From Gari tellinella (lineage: Eukaryota; Mollusca; Bivalvia; Cardiida; Psammobiidae), in the NCBI GenBank assembly GCA_922989275.2, contig OV277871.1, forward strand, positions 30,142,693 to 30,206,692: 64,000 nt of DNA, given 5' to 3'. Under the pieces are notes generated by a model, which was given only the letters and a program-made list of their open reading frames with translations, did no database searches and was not told where the DNA came from. Each line of letters opens with the position of its first letter. The first letter of the stretch is position 1. Made by a program: the position numbers and the translations under genes. This document shows positions 37,639 through 48,718 of this stretch, piece by piece.

Positions 37639-37938
37639 AGAACACTGTTTGACATAACTTTAAATACTATTGTGCCACGCCCCACAAAAGCTGGTGACAG
37701 TTAAACTGAATTTTTTTCAAAAATTGAAAGAGTTGATGTGAAATTTCAGAATTGTAAGGGTTATACAGCCAAAAATACAGGATTTTCCTGTAAAGCCCCA
37801 TTGAACGTCATAAAGATTAGCATATAAGGCAGATAATCATATCTTCAAATAGATTTCAGGAAAAACCCATAATTATACATGTACTGTTCAATATGTCTCT
37901 CATTTAGCCACCACCATAGTAGGAAAGAATCGGGATCT
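37639..37938. other. No gene recognised
   Basis: Unique-looking 300 bp; searched for missing RasGAP exons without success. Confidence 0.5.
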
Positions 37939-38105
37939 TTAACCCATTACCCAATAAATACTCATTCTCACACATTTAAATCATTCCTCTATTGAAGAAA
38001 ATTGTTTCATCTTTATAAAGTCATGAATATAAACCATAAGAAATAGTTTCAACTGCTATAAGGGGGCCCATCTTCAAAACTAGAAAAAAGCCATGCGGTA
38101 AACTG
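37939..38105. mobile_element. Family A MITE, hairpin deleted
   Basis: TTAACCCATTACCCAATAAAT to AAGCCATGCGGTAAACTGA. Confidence 0.65.
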
Positions 38106-38298
38106 ATCAGGAGACTCATTAAGAAGATCTCATTTTTTGGTTTTCATGTTTTAATGAATGTATTTTATTTGATTTACGGTGTCTTAAAGGTCGAAAGTGG
38201 CCAGGTATCAATATCAAATGACATTTAGTTTTTAATGACATGTTTATGTACAATTGAATGATGTATTGATGCATGACACTTTAATAAACAATTCTGGC

Positions 38299-38338
38299 TG
38301 TCTGTCTGTCTGTCGTCTGTCTGTCTGTCTGTCTGTCA
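38299..38338 (+). repeat. (CTGT)n microsatellite
   Basis: About nine CTGT units with one break, after TTTAATAAACAATTCTGG. The preceding 38130-38298 could be the 3' end of a retroelement, but no coding part is present. Confidence 0.85.
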
Positions 38339-38505
38339 TATAAATCTTTACTGAAATAGTTATCAGTAGGTTTCTTGCATTTATTTAGGTCTACAAGTCA
38401 TGTATTTTTGCAAGTTAAAGTTTTGCTCTTTTGATAATTGCCAAAGAGCTGAATTTCAACAAACTTTAAGGGTAATAAGATACTTTAGCATATTTAATTT
38501 AACTA

Positions 38506-39643
38506 CAGTAGAACTTCGATGTGTCGATGTTGAGGGGACCATCATAAAAAACTCGACACATCGAAGCCTCGACTCATGTTTACCTGATGTTCCCTCGATT
38601 TTTTTTCTCAAATATACTCGATCTCCATAAAGCCGACATGTCCGTATGTTACCTGTTGATATTGATTATTTCCAATTAAAAACATTCGAACGTAATTATG
38701 TCTGCCTCGTATCGCATCCAAACTGAATGCATATTTACTAATTTTACCAAAAACGAATTTTAAAGATGTACGTTAAAAGCGAAAAATCGTTTCCCGTAAC
38801 TCGATTTTCAGGGGGAAAAAACAACGGTATGGACGGATGTCGCTTTTTATCTGCACACCGGTTCGTGTACCCATTCCAGCATTATACATTCTCTCGAAAC
38901 GCTGGAACCAGATTCAGGGGAAACCCTTTTCTTAAAATAGTAGCAATATCTCCTTAGAGGGATATGGTTAATTGCATAACTATTGATGCTACACATTTCT
39001 GGATGGGTTCCGCGTGAGTTGTTCTTTGTCTATTACATACACATTCTCTTCCGGCATAAAAACATCGACCGAACTACGCATATGCTTTAACGTTAGGTTT
39101 ATATTGACTTTACACAAAACGAAATAAGGGTGCTATGATTAAGTCCGTGACGAATAAAATATGGAAAAGAGTTGATGAATCAAGGAATACACGGGGCTTT
39201 TGACACATTCAGAAGGTGTTGGCCTGTTTGTCCTGGATAAATGGGTAGTCAGGTCATTCTGATTCACGACAATCAATCGAGTAAAGATGGTCACGGAGGT
39301 GTGAAAAACTCGACACACCATAGGTTTTATTCTTTATTATAGTCTCATCATGGTTACAGCATACTATATACACAAACAAATATTACAAACAGTATTTTAA
39401 ACCATATGCCGGTCATGTATTTTGTACAGTCGAACATCGACACATGTGTAGTGAATTTTGAGTGAAACAGTACGTACGGACCGAGAAAAAAAGTCGATAT
39501 AGCGAAAAACTCGACTTATAAAAACTCGAGTCATACGTAGGTTTTTAATAAGGTTATATAGGGAGAAAAATTGGGACCTTAAGAAAAAATCGACACATCG
39601 AGAAACTCGACTCTTCGAAGTTCGACACATCGAAGTTCTACTG
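38506..39643. mobile_element. pogo-like non-autonomous element, 1138 bp
   Basis: Ends CAGTAGAACTTCGATGTGTC and its complement at the right, flanked by TA (38504-38505, 39644-39645). CGACACATCGAAG motifs recur in sub-terminal positions on both sides, and a second CAGTCGAACATCGACACAT end is nested at about 39427. No transposase is present. The TIR type is that of pogo/Tigger elements and of the short family E. Confidence 0.72.
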
Positions 39644-39649
39644 TATTTG

Positions 39650-39852
39650 CATACTAGGTAATATTTTAATCTGCAATTATTGTTGTCTGCTACAGAGTCA
39701 CTTACTGTTCTAAAAACGTATTAGTTTTTAAATGAAAAATTTAAAACAGGACCAGAGTGTCAAAGAGTTTGGATCATGATGAGATGCCAATTATTATGCA
39801 GCATCTCTGGCATCTCATCATGATCTAAACGGCTCTCAAGGGTAACTCTTTC
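39650..39852. mobile_element. Family C MITE
   Basis: GCATACTAGGTAATATTTTA start; hairpin TTGGATCATGATGAGATGCC; runs into family B at 39848. Confidence 0.68.
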
Positions 39853-39975
39853 AATACCATGTACCTGGTTTTTTTTCAAACAGTGTAGACCCAGATCAGA
39901 GGGCTCCTGAAAGAGCCCTTTGATCTGGGTCTGTACTGTTTGTTAATTTAGACCAGTGTTTATTAAACTACCAAG
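39848..39975. mobile_element. Family B fragment
   Basis: CAGTGTAGACCCAGATCAGA / TTTGATCTGGGTCTGTACTG hairpin. Confidence 0.68.
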
Positions 39976-40039
39976 AATTCAAAGTTATGAAGTAGACTGG
40001 TTTATGTTTTGGTAACTAAAAAGATCCACAAGGGAACCA

Positions 40040-40608
40040 AATAACACGGCATCTCATCAGGATGCAAACTGTTTGCCATTCAGACCCTGAATTTAAAAGA
40101 AATTTTGAAAATGCTTATTTTAGAACAGTAGCAGGCGACAAGTGTTGCAGACGACAAAAATTACCCAGCATGCAAAGAGTTAACTTTTAGCAAACAAATC
40201 TGTGATTTCAGTTGCAAACAGTAACTGGGTGCCTCATCTAGATCCAAACTGCTTGACAGTGACTCTGGTGATAGTTTCTGAGAGAAAACACCCTAAAATT
40301 AAACTTTGAGAATTGTTCAGGAGACCACATTAGTTTAGCAGACAAAAATTACACTGTAGGTTACCAAACACAAAGATGGACTGCAGTGACATTCCTTAGT
40401 AACTTGACTCTTTGCATGCTGGGAAATTTTTGCAGCTGCAACAAAATTAAATGTTGTCTGCTACTAGACTAAAAATAGAATTTTCAAATTTCTTCCAAAA
40501 ACAAGGCCAGACGGAGTGTCAAACAGTTTGAATGTTGATGATGTCTGGATCCAAAATGTTCGCACAGATCATCATGATTCGGCCGCTGGCTAACGTGCAG
40601 AGAGTTAA
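40040..40608. mobile_element. Family C copies, eroded
   Basis: 40040-40185 right half (AGCATGCAAAGAGTTAA), 40186-40395 weak remnant, 40396-40608 copy with GACTCTTTGCATGCTGGG to GTGCAGAGAGTTAA. Confidence 0.62.
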
Positions 40609-40649
40609 CTAGACTCTCCCAGTTCACTGACTCGGTGGGGTGAATTACT

Positions 40650-40893
40650 TAACCGTCATTACCCCATAGCCTGTTTCTAAATTTGAAAACAGGTGACCAC
40701 TTAAAGCAGGTTGAAAGTAAAGCAGAATGCGCCTTATTGCATATTCTGCTTTACTTTCAGCCTGCTTTAAGCTACCATCTGCTAGAATATGGAAACTTTT
40801 TCTTACAATACAAATTCATTTGGCACTATTTTCTTGAGTGGGGGAATATAATAAAGGCGTAAAAAGGCATAATAATTTATGGGGTAATGGGTT
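40650..40893. mobile_element. Family A MITE (reverse)
   Basis: TTAACCGTCATTACCCCATA to GGGGTAATGGGTTAA. Confidence 0.82.
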
Positions 40894-41118
40894 AACAAAG
40901 ACTTCTGAGAGATTAGATGTCTTGCCGAAAAGAGGAACCAAAAGCGAAATTAAGGTATTAATTACCGAACCAGAACCAAAAGTCAACGAGTTCTCGGTGA
41001 ACTTAATTCACTTTCTCATTCTGTGGCTATTCCTATAGCAAGTTAAAAATAATAAAACCCTGACAAGCAATTGCTGAGAAATAACCCAGACAAGACTAGG
41101 GGGACAGTTTTGACTTTA

Positions 41119-41424
41119 AGACAAATATGATGCCCCAGGCGACAAAATTTTGACTAAGTTCACTTGTCGTAATTTTGTGGAAAATTAAAGAAGATCAAAG
41201 TCCTGTTCACATACACATCTATGGTAATTATGAGCAAATACTCTGCCAAGTTATAAGGTTGTACATGTAGCTTGAAAACTGTAGGAGTAGTTAGCAGGAC
41301 ATTTTAAGTATGTACTGTATGTGGGACGGATGAACGTACAAACAAATGGATGAATAAACAGACTGATGGACAGACAGGCAGGTAAAATAGTATGCCCCCA
41401 GACTGATTGTTTTGGGGGCATAAA
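41119..41424 (+). mobile_element. Helitron-like fragment with GGGGGCATAAAA end
   Basis: AAATATGATGCCCCAGGCGA to TGTTTTGGGGGCATAAAA with a GACAGACAGGCAGG tract. Confidence 0.62.
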
Positions 41425-41479
41425 AACTTTAAATCCCATTCCCACATACATGTTATGTAGCTTGTTAACAGACCATTGC

Positions 41480-41872
41480 TTAAAGTAAAGCAGCTGCGCC
41501 TCAAGCATTTAATTTATTCCTCCACTGAAGCAAATAGTTTGATATAGCCATGAACATGCATCAAATGAAATATGGTAGCTTAAAGCAGGTTGAAAGTAGA
41601 CAGAATGCGCCTTTAGGCCAATCTGCTTTAACCCATTACCCTTTTTCTTTTTTTGAAGACATGTGACCACTTAAAGCAGACTGAAAGAAAAGCAGAATGC
41701 GCCTTAAGGCGCATTCTGCTTTACTTTCAGCCTGCTTTAAGCCATTATCTGCTAGAATATAGAAAATATTTCTTATGGTATACATTCATGATTGTAAATA
41801 TTAGATCTATTTTCTTCAGTGAAAGAATAAATGAAAGGCGAAAAAATGTGTATTTATTGGGTAATGGGTTAA
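41480..41872. mobile_element. Family A fragment plus complete reverse family A
   Basis: Fragment to CAATCTGCTTTAA, then complete copy 41629-41872 with the GCGCCTTAAGGCGC hairpin. Ends 12 bp from the donor of the candidate exon 42018-41885. Confidence 0.8.
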
Positions 41873-41884
41873 ATGTTTACTTAC

Positions 41885-42018
41885 CTTCACAACTAGACGC
41901 AGCTGGCTATTAGTAGGGGTGGGAATTGGGGAGGGGGAGGGCCCAGGGGTCTTAACGGGATTATAGGGTAGTAGTTTGAGCGATTGAAACACTAGCTTGG
42001 ATATATACTCTACACATA
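41885..42018 (-). CDS. Candidate exon, unassigned (possibly upstream RASA3-like)
   Basis: On the minus strand a long T-rich tract ends in TTTTTTTCTCAG, followed by 134 bp open in a single frame and then AAG|GTAAGTAA. The reading ends PIPTPTNSQLRLVVK after a Ser/Pro-rich stretch. The LRLVVK end resembles the LRLNVVY that follows the second C2 domain of RASA3, and strand and position fit an upstream exon. However, no exons for the roughly 100 RasGAP residues expected between 34.9 and 41.9 kb were found, so assignment to this gene is weak. A family A MITE ends 12 bp from the donor. Confidence 0.4.
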
Positions 42019-42185
42019 CTGAGAAAAAAATTAAAACTAAATGCAAATGCAATGTAATAAAATGTAAAAAATAAAAGGTTCTTAAAACAGTTAATTTACA
42101 TTTGCAGTATACCCTCGTTAAAAGTTCACACTCCTCAATACTGAAAACAAATTAAAAGGGTTTTAGCAGATAGGAGTGGGGGTGT

Positions 42186-42210
42186 GGGGGGGGGGGGGGG
42201 GGGGGGGGGG
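42186..42210 (+). repeat. G homopolymer of 25
   Basis: Twenty-five G in a row after GGTGT. Length is prone to sequencing error. Confidence 0.9.
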
Positions 42211-42523
42211 TAATTACAGCATTTGCACATGGTATTCCAAGTTTTAGGATTTTTACAGTAAATCAGAAGAAAGTTTTAAACCTGACACTTTTGTTAGATT
42301 TCTTTTTGCTGCATGCATGTATCTGCAATAAAGTTATGAGATAACAGAAAGCTTGATAAGGGAGTCCCGGATGTGTTATCCCTTTTCCTAGTACTTTAAC
42401 ACTTCTAATTCTTTCCTCTTGCGATGACTTCTAATTCTAAAATGGCCAACATTCTTATATGGCACTGAAGGGGGATAACAACAGGAGCTATGCTTTGGCC
42501 TGTGTTTTTTTTACATGAAGTAT
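42211..42523. other. No gene recognised
   Basis: Unique-looking DNA with no exon signal. Confidence 0.5.
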
Positions 42524-42734
42524 TTAACTCTTAGCATGCTAGTGGTAAACTCTTACAATTGCAAACAGTTTGGATCCTGATGAGACGCTGCATAATGCGG
42601 CGTCTCAGCGGGATCCAAACTGTTTGGCACTCTGACTGTTTTGAAAAGAAGTTTAGAAATTTTCTATTTTTAGATCAGCAGCAGACTACAATTATTATTG
42701 CAGACGAAAATATACCCAGCATGCAAAGAGTTAC
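42524..42734. mobile_element. Family C MITE
   Basis: TTAACTCTTAGCATGCTAG to AGCATGCAAAGAGTTA; hairpin TTTGGATCCTGATGAGACGC. Confidence 0.8.
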
Positions 42735-43374
42735 GGTAAGCAAATATTTATCTAAACTATATCTAGTTACCACTTGCCAAAATATAACTTGGCTAATTCA
42801 ACTCATCTGAAATCCACACAATAAAATTCAAGTTCAGTCAGATTACAATATTAAACGGACTTGTAACTATCAAAAGATTTGAAATTATCTTCAACTGTGG
42901 CAATTTCTAAACAACTCCGTCAGACCTGTATTAAATGTCAAATACCAGTATACTGGTGACAGAAATGATTATATATAGAATGTCCTTTCTGCATCTTAAT
43001 GCAGAACAAAATTAATGCAGAAAACTCCTTTTGGAGCTTTCTGCATCAATACTGTTCTGAATAAACCCATTACTCCATAGCCTAATTTCAATTGGAAGTG
43101 AGCGAAAGGCGCAAAACCAAACCGACGGAAAAAAGAAAGAAAAAGAGTAACTTAGCTATTAGGAAAAGTCAAATTTGGGACAAATATACAGTATTTAAAT
43201 AGGATCTTCATATTAGTAATCACCTTGATTACAAAGGATTTTTATTTTCCATTTTTATTTGGGGGACAGCATAAAATTTAACATATACAACCATTGCGGC
43301 GAATGTATTTGTTGTTTACAAACAGTTTAACTATGAGGAGTACACTTGTCTATGCAAAGATATTAAGCTTTAAA
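42735..43374. other. Mostly unassigned
   Basis: Hairpin AATGCAGAAAACTCC / GGAGCTTTCTGCAT at 43012-43055; family A scrap 43073-43125; the rest unremarkable. Confidence 0.5.
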
Positions 43375-43993
43375 ACAAGACTGCGAGTTCAGTAAACGCT
43401 TATGCCCCCAGTGGCATCCTTGACAGTATATTTTGAATTTTTTCTAAGACCAAATTAGGTCAAAGTCAACCTGAGCTTGGGTAATATGGGTCTGTTGGTA
43501 ATGGTCAAAGGCAATAACTGTATAAGTATTGAAGCATTGTAGTAAGAAGTGTTGATCCTAGACAAAACGGTAAAATCTAGTTAACCAACAAGACTGCGTT
43601 CAATAAACGCTTATGCCCCCGGTGGCATCCTTGACAATATATTCTGAATCTTTTCTAAGTCCAAATTAGGTCAAGGTCAAGGTCAAATTGAGCTTGGGTA
43701 TTACTGTTGGGTTGGTAATGGTCCAAGGAAATAACTGTATAAGTATAGAAGCATTGTAGTGAGTAGTGTTGATGCTAGACGAAACGGTAAAATCTAGTTA
43801 ACCAAGAAATAGCCCATTCAAAATATTCTAAGTCCAAATTAGGTCAAGGTCAAAATCAAGGTTGGGTGATATTGGTGGATAGGGAATGGTCCAAGGCAAC
43901 AACTGTATAAGTATCAAAGCATTTGAGTAAGCGGTGTTGATGCTAGACGAAACGGTAAAATCTACTTAACCTGTTACGGACAGAAGGACGGAC

Positions 43994-44153
43994 GTGCCAC
44001 CGAATTGGGTTAGAGGGCCTTTTCTTTTGTTATTTTCTTTTGTTCGAATAACGGGCCACGGCCCCTTAGTGTATTGTTACGGAATGAACTCTATTGTCTT
44101 CTTTTGTTATGTTTACCGTTATCTGGCCCTCTAACCCACTTTAGTGGCGCGCA
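43994..44153. mobile_element. Small TIR element inside Helitron-like tail
   Basis: Inverted ends built on TGGGTTAGAGGGCC (44006-44019) and GGCCCTCTAACCCA (44125-44138), extended outward by GTGCCAC / GTGGCGCGCAC. About 160 bp, non-coding, with GGACGGAC-type sequence on both sides. Confidence 0.6.
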
Positions 44154-44410
44154 CGGACGGACGGACAGGACGTTTACTATATGCTCCCGCATCTGTCGAT
44201 GCCGGGGGCATAAAAATAGCCTATTCAAATTATTCTAAGTTCAAATTAGGTCAAGGTCAAGGTCAAAATCAAGGTTGGGTGATATTGGTGGATAGGGAAT
44301 GGTCCAAGGCAACAACTGTATAAGTATCCAAGCATTGGAGTAAGCGTTGTTGATGCTAGACGAAACAGTAAAATCTACTTAACCTGGTTACGGACGGACA
44401 GACAGACATT

Positions 44411-44667
44411 CTTACGTGAGGATACTTATGTGGCTATTTTCTATTGTTTTCTTTTGCGTGGCTATAGCCACACAACAGACAGTTTCTTTTTGCTCTAACT
44501 TGAAAAATAATGATCTGGAGGCTAACCCTACCCCTAACCCTATGTCACACAACTGGCCAGGTTAATGTCACAAGAAATGGCCAGGTTAATGTCACAAGAG
44601 ACTGCCAGGTTAATGTTTTTCAACTATGGGGCTAAGAATTTTAGCCACGTAAGTACCCTCTCGTAAG
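44411..44667. mobile_element. Small TIR element with three 24-bp repeats
   Basis: Inverted ends CTTACGTGAGGATACTTATG and its imperfect complement at 44643-44667. Inside are a C/T-rich telomere-like CCCTACCCCTAACCCT (about 44527) and three copies of CCAGGTTAATGTCACAAGA-type units at 44557-44620. Confidence 0.6.
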
Positions 44668-44744
44668 CATGGACGGACGGACGGAAGGACAGACAAGATG
44701 ATTACTATATGCTGCCGCATCTGACGATGCAGGGGGCATAAAAA

Positions 44745-44845
44745 AACTTCCAAAAACTTAAACCTTGACCACGCTCACTCACGCTCACACCGGGGGTATG
44801 ACATAATGAGCTCTGCTGTTCTACGAACAAGGAAGCCAAAAATGG
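44745..44845 (+). mobile_element. Tail of a Helitron-like element 1 relative
   Basis: CACACCGGGGGTATGACATA then GAGCTC hairpin remnants, as at 24530-24583. Confidence 0.5.
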
Positions 44846-44904
44846 ACTTGACTAAATTGAAAACTAGAATTGTCCATTTGAGGTTTCAGGGAGGAAAGGG
44901 TTAA

Positions 44905-45484
44905 GTCATCATCAATACTAGAAACAGGCTATGGGGTTAATATATTTCCTTGTTTTTCGGCTACCTTGTTTAGACAATAGCACAAGTAGAAATGGTGCTT
45001 TTGTATATATATATTATGATGTTAAACAAACAGAATTTTGACAGTGAGTCAACACTAGAAGCAATTGTGTATATTCTTAAGATCATGCAAGAGGATGTAA
45101 TAAATTCATCTAGACCCTCACAGGTCTGCATGGGCCCCCTATACCAGGGGTCATAAATCTGCCACAAGTAGGTCAGAAGAATAAAATACATGTACCAATC
45201 TACAGTGGAGAAGCCATTATTCTTTCGAAGTAAAAGCATTTATGTGAAAGATCATACTTTTATTGTGAACAGTTTGGAGACAGATTTAATAATTAGATCC
45301 AGGGTAAACACTGTCTGGTCAGGGTCCAAACTTTTGCTTTGCCAATGTTTGTTTACCATAAATTTGACCATTATAAATGGTTTCAGATGAGACATAATTT
45401 AAAAAATTTGATGGACAGACACTGACAGACTCTGACAGCGGACACAGGAGTATCATTAAAGCTCACCTTGAGCATTCTATGCTG
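44905..45484. other. Mostly unassigned; scraps
   Basis: 44905-44940 family A end. A 90-codon minus-strand ORF (45239-44970) has no recognisable motif. 45190-45230 resembles 15603-15650. 45400-45470 is a Helitron-like tail (AAAGCTCACC). Confidence 0.4.
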
Positions 45485-45738
45485 TAACTCTTTCCTACCT
45501 GAAACTTTATATGGACAACTCCAGTTTCCATTTAGGTCTAGTCCATTTCTGACTTTTAAGGGTTGTTTTTGTCATTGTTTCACAGGTATTATGACAAACA
45601 GTGAAGACCCTGATCAGAGGGCTCCTAGGAGTCCTCTGATCTGGGTCTTCGCTGTTTGCATCTAGGACAAATGTACTATTCACACATACACTGTTTGCAA
45701 TGGACGCCAATATGCGGGACTAGGGTTCAAAGGGTTAA
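45484..45738. mobile_element. Family B MITE
   Basis: GTAACTCTTTCCTACCTGAA to GGGTTCAAAGGGTTAA. Confidence 0.8.
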
Positions 45739-45741
45739 GGC

Positions 45742-45980
45742 AAGGCTCCAGATAAGAGGGAGTAAATTGAACAAATAAAACGTAGGCTCCAGATAAGAGG
45801 GAGTAAATTGAACAAATCCAACATATTCTCACTCATTTCAGCACCAAATCCTATTGTATAACTACTCGATTGATTCGTCTCGAAGAGCCGATTCTAATGA
45901 GAAGTGACCCCATAGGCATAGGGTTTAATTCAGAAACAAAGATTTTAGTTTTTTAAATACTCCACTTATTTGGAGCCCCG
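45742..45980. mobile_element. Family D MITE with a duplicated end
   Basis: The left 44 bp (GGCTCCAGATAAGAGGGAGT...) occur twice in tandem (about 45745 and 45787) before the hairpin; right end TTATTTGGAGCCCCG. Confidence 0.72.
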
Positions 45981-46122
45981 CTTTGGTGAGCTAAAATTGG
46001 TCTGAAATATAAGGTGGAATGAATAACAACAGTTAAAGACACGGCCTGATAAAGAAATAAATCTTTACTAGAATCCATGATAGGCATCAACACAAAATAC
46101 AGGAAATGTACTTGAAACTTAA

Positions 46123-46365
46123 TTAACCCATTACCCCATAAATCCACCCTTTTACGCATTTACTTTATTGTACCACTGAAGAAAACAGTTTTAATTTATA
46201 CAGCTAAGTATGAATATATATGATAAGAAATCTTTTCTAGTAGCTTAAAGTAGGCTAAAAGTAAAGCAGAATGCTCCTTTAAGGCGCATTCTGCTTTACT
46301 TTCAACCTGCTTTAAGTTGTCACCTATTTTCAAAACTAGAATAAGGCTATGGGGTAATGGGTTAA
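46123..46365. mobile_element. Family A MITE (forward)
   Basis: TTAACCCATTACCCCATAA to GGGGTAATGGGTTAA. Confidence 0.85.
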
Positions 46366-46473
46366 TACAACAAAGACAATAGACAGAAACTAGACTTATG
46401 TTTGACTACATAATAAATACATTTATGGGTATGAGAACATCCATAGCTATTCTACAAGGACAAAAACAGATTA

Positions 46474-46677
46474 CAGTAAAACCTCTCTATTACAAACACT
46501 TAATTGTGTTTAGTTATGCAGATGTTTAAGACAGATGGCTGCTTAAAGCAAGGGGAAAGTTGAAATGAAAGATGATTAAGAGCTTTCTGATTCTCTTTCA
46601 CCTTGTTTTAAGCTGTCACCTATCTTTTATACAATCAGACTTCTCTCTAGTGAGTGTAATATAGAGAGACTCTATGT
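46474..46677. mobile_element. Family F MITE
   Basis: CAGTAAAACCTCTCTATTAC at TA, right end ATAGAGAGACTCTATG; internal AAAGCAAGGGG / CACCTTGTTTTA arms. Confidence 0.65.
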
Positions 46678-46941
46678 ATACAAAAACCAAATATCTTCCA
46701 AATTAGACAAACAAATAAGATGCAAAAGTGAAATTCAAGTATTGAGTATATTAATGAACTAAAAACTTGAAAATGCACAATCCACATCTATACACTTGGT
46801 ACTGATGCATTCCAAATGGTAACAGACAATGTTGCATGGAGTTTGATGCCACAATCGGTTTTAGCATCTTCAACGCCAATAGAGAAGCAATACTTTCATT
46901 TCATTTTCACAGCTTTATTGAAGAAGACACATGGTGAGTCT

Positions 46942-47382
46942 TTAACCCATTACTCCATAGATAAACATTTTCATGCATTTTATTTATTCCTCCACTGAAA
47001 AAATTCATTCCAATTTATACCGTAAGGAATATCAATGATCATATTATTATAAGAAATTACCTCAACCTGCTTTAACCCTTTACCCCATGCATAGCCTGTT
47101 TCTAGTACTGAAGATAGGGGACCACTTAAAACAGGTTGAAAGTAAAGCAGAATGTGCCTTAAGGCACATTCTGCTTTACTTTCATCCTGCTTTAAGCTAC
47201 CATCTGCTTGATATATGGAAATTTTTTCTTATGATACAAATTCATGACTGTATAAATTGGAATAACTTTTTTCACTCGAGGAATAAATTAAAGGCATGAA
47301 AAGGCGTATTTATAGGGTAATGGGTTAAGAGATCATGCACCTGTCTTCAAAAGAGAAAATAGGCTATGGAGTAAAAGGTTAA
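46942..47382. mobile_element. Family A within family A (CTGCTTTAA site)
   Basis: Outer TTAACCCATTACTCCATAG to CCTCAACCTGCTTTAA; inner reverse A 47072-47328; outer resumes GAGATCATGCACCTGTCTTC to GTAAAAGGTTAA. Confidence 0.85.
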
Positions 47383-47431
47383 AGTGGAAATTGGAATGAA
47401 CCAGTTATGCATCTAAAGTGCCAATTATGGC

Positions 47432-47606
47432 CTTAACCCCTTTCCCTCATAGCCTGTATGTAGTTTTGACTTTGAAGCAGGTGGTCACTTAAAGCAGGTT
47501 GAAAGTAAATAAGAATGCACCTTGGCTTAATAAGGCATATATTCTGCTTTACGTTCAGTCTTGTTTTAAACTTTAAAACTACAAACAGGTTATGGGGTGA
47601 GGGGTT
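47432..47606. mobile_element. Family A MITE (reverse), shortened
   Basis: TTAACCCCTTTCCCTCATAG to TATGGGGTGAGGGGTTA. Confidence 0.7.
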
Positions 47607-47759
47607 AGATGTTAAACACACCTATGAAGGAAAGGGGTAATAAACCGTTGATGATTGTAACTGATCAACAAAACATTTCTTATTTAGCTTTTGATATTTA
47701 AACTACCCCTTCTAAATTACAAAACATGAACCATGGTAATTTTTTATCATAAAGTGGTA

Positions 47760-48159
47760 CAGTGCTCCCTCTCTACAACAACACTCAATTGGAGACAAAG
47801 ATTGTGTGTGTTGTTTGGGGGGAGTTGTTTTAGGGAGGGAAACTAATACCCTTAGAGTGCTGAGCATGACTTGGCTTATATTTGCAAATAGTTTAAACAC
47901 AAATCAGACGTCGTCTGATCTGGGTTCTAGCTGTTTGTCTGTCACTCGTCTTTTATTTTTCTTTTAGAACTGTCAAAATGTCCAATATGTAGCTTTGAGA
48001 AAAAAACGGCAGATTAGTAATTATATCTAAGCAGACGATATTTCAGAAGTGAATTGTTAGACATAATTGTGTTCTTTGGGTTCAATAGCAGTAATTAGTA
48101 CTGTTGTAAGGAGGGGATCCTAATGTTTGGATGGCCCTTGTAGGAAGGGAGCAGTACTG
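47760..48159. mobile_element. Family G MITE
   Basis: CAGTGCTCCCTCTCTACAAC to AAGGGAGCAGTACTG with TA on both sides. Confidence 0.72.
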
Positions 48160-48191
48160 TAGACATAAACATTTTAACAGGTGTGGGTACA

Positions 48192-48338
48192 GTAAAACCT
48201 CGAGCTATAAAGCAGTCATTCATTTAATCACAGTAAAACAGCTCTTATTGGGACCAGCTGTAACTCTATGAGTTTAGTTTTCTGTGTTAAAGTCAGGTGG
48301 CTGCTTAAAGCAAGATGAAAATAAAGCAGAAAACTCCT
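48192..48338. mobile_element. Family F fragment
   Basis: CAGTAAAACCTCGAGCTATA start, then TTAAAGCAAGATGAAAATAA; cut by the TTAA of the next family A copy. Confidence 0.5.
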
Positions 48339-48555
48339 TTAACCCTTTACCCAATAGCCCGCTTCTAGTTATGAAAACAGGTGACCACTTAAAGCAAGTT
48401 GAAAGTAAAGCAGAACTGCTTTACAGTTCCACCAGGATATAGACAATATTTCTTACGCAATAATTATGTTCATGGCCCTATAAATATGAACTATTTTTTT
48501 CAAAGGAGGAATAAGTTAAATGCGCTAAAGGCACTTATATAAGGGAAAGGGTTAA
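48339..48555. mobile_element. Family A MITE (reverse)
   Basis: TTAACCCTTTACCCAATAGC to AAGGGAAAGGGTTAA. Confidence 0.75.
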
Positions 48556-48718
48556 GAGACATCTATAATTCTATATATGTTACTTTTATCTAGCTTGCTT
48601 GAAGCTTTCAAGTTTTCAACTGCTTTGACTGTTATACAAAAAAAACCTGAACAAAATTCACACATGGAAAGTCAAAAGTATGTGTGGCCTTCATTTACTG
48701 AGATGCAATTTATATATA

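Larger units (their letters stand above)
43375..44744 (+). mobile_element. Helitron-like element 5 (two copies of the 3' half, each with an insertion)
   Basis: Starts ACAAGACTGCG. Roughly 200-bp units contain AAATTAGGTCAAGGTCAAGG and ACGAAACGGTAAAATCTA. Two successive ends, near 44214 and 44744, each show a GGACGGAC tail and a GATGCCGGGGGCATAAAA or GATGCAGGGGGCATAAAA type hairpin. Each tail is split by a small TIR element (43994-44153 and 44411-44667). Confidence 0.7.

Noticed and set aside
44970..45239. Minus-strand ORF of 89 codons
   Set aside because: No splice signals or family resemblance; a CCCCTATACCAGGGG palindrome and nearby TE scraps suggest repeat DNA.
46895..46940. Plus-strand acceptor/donor pair around CTTTATTGAAGAAGACACATG|GTGAGT
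   Set aside because: Only 21 bp, no other plus-strand exon in the region.
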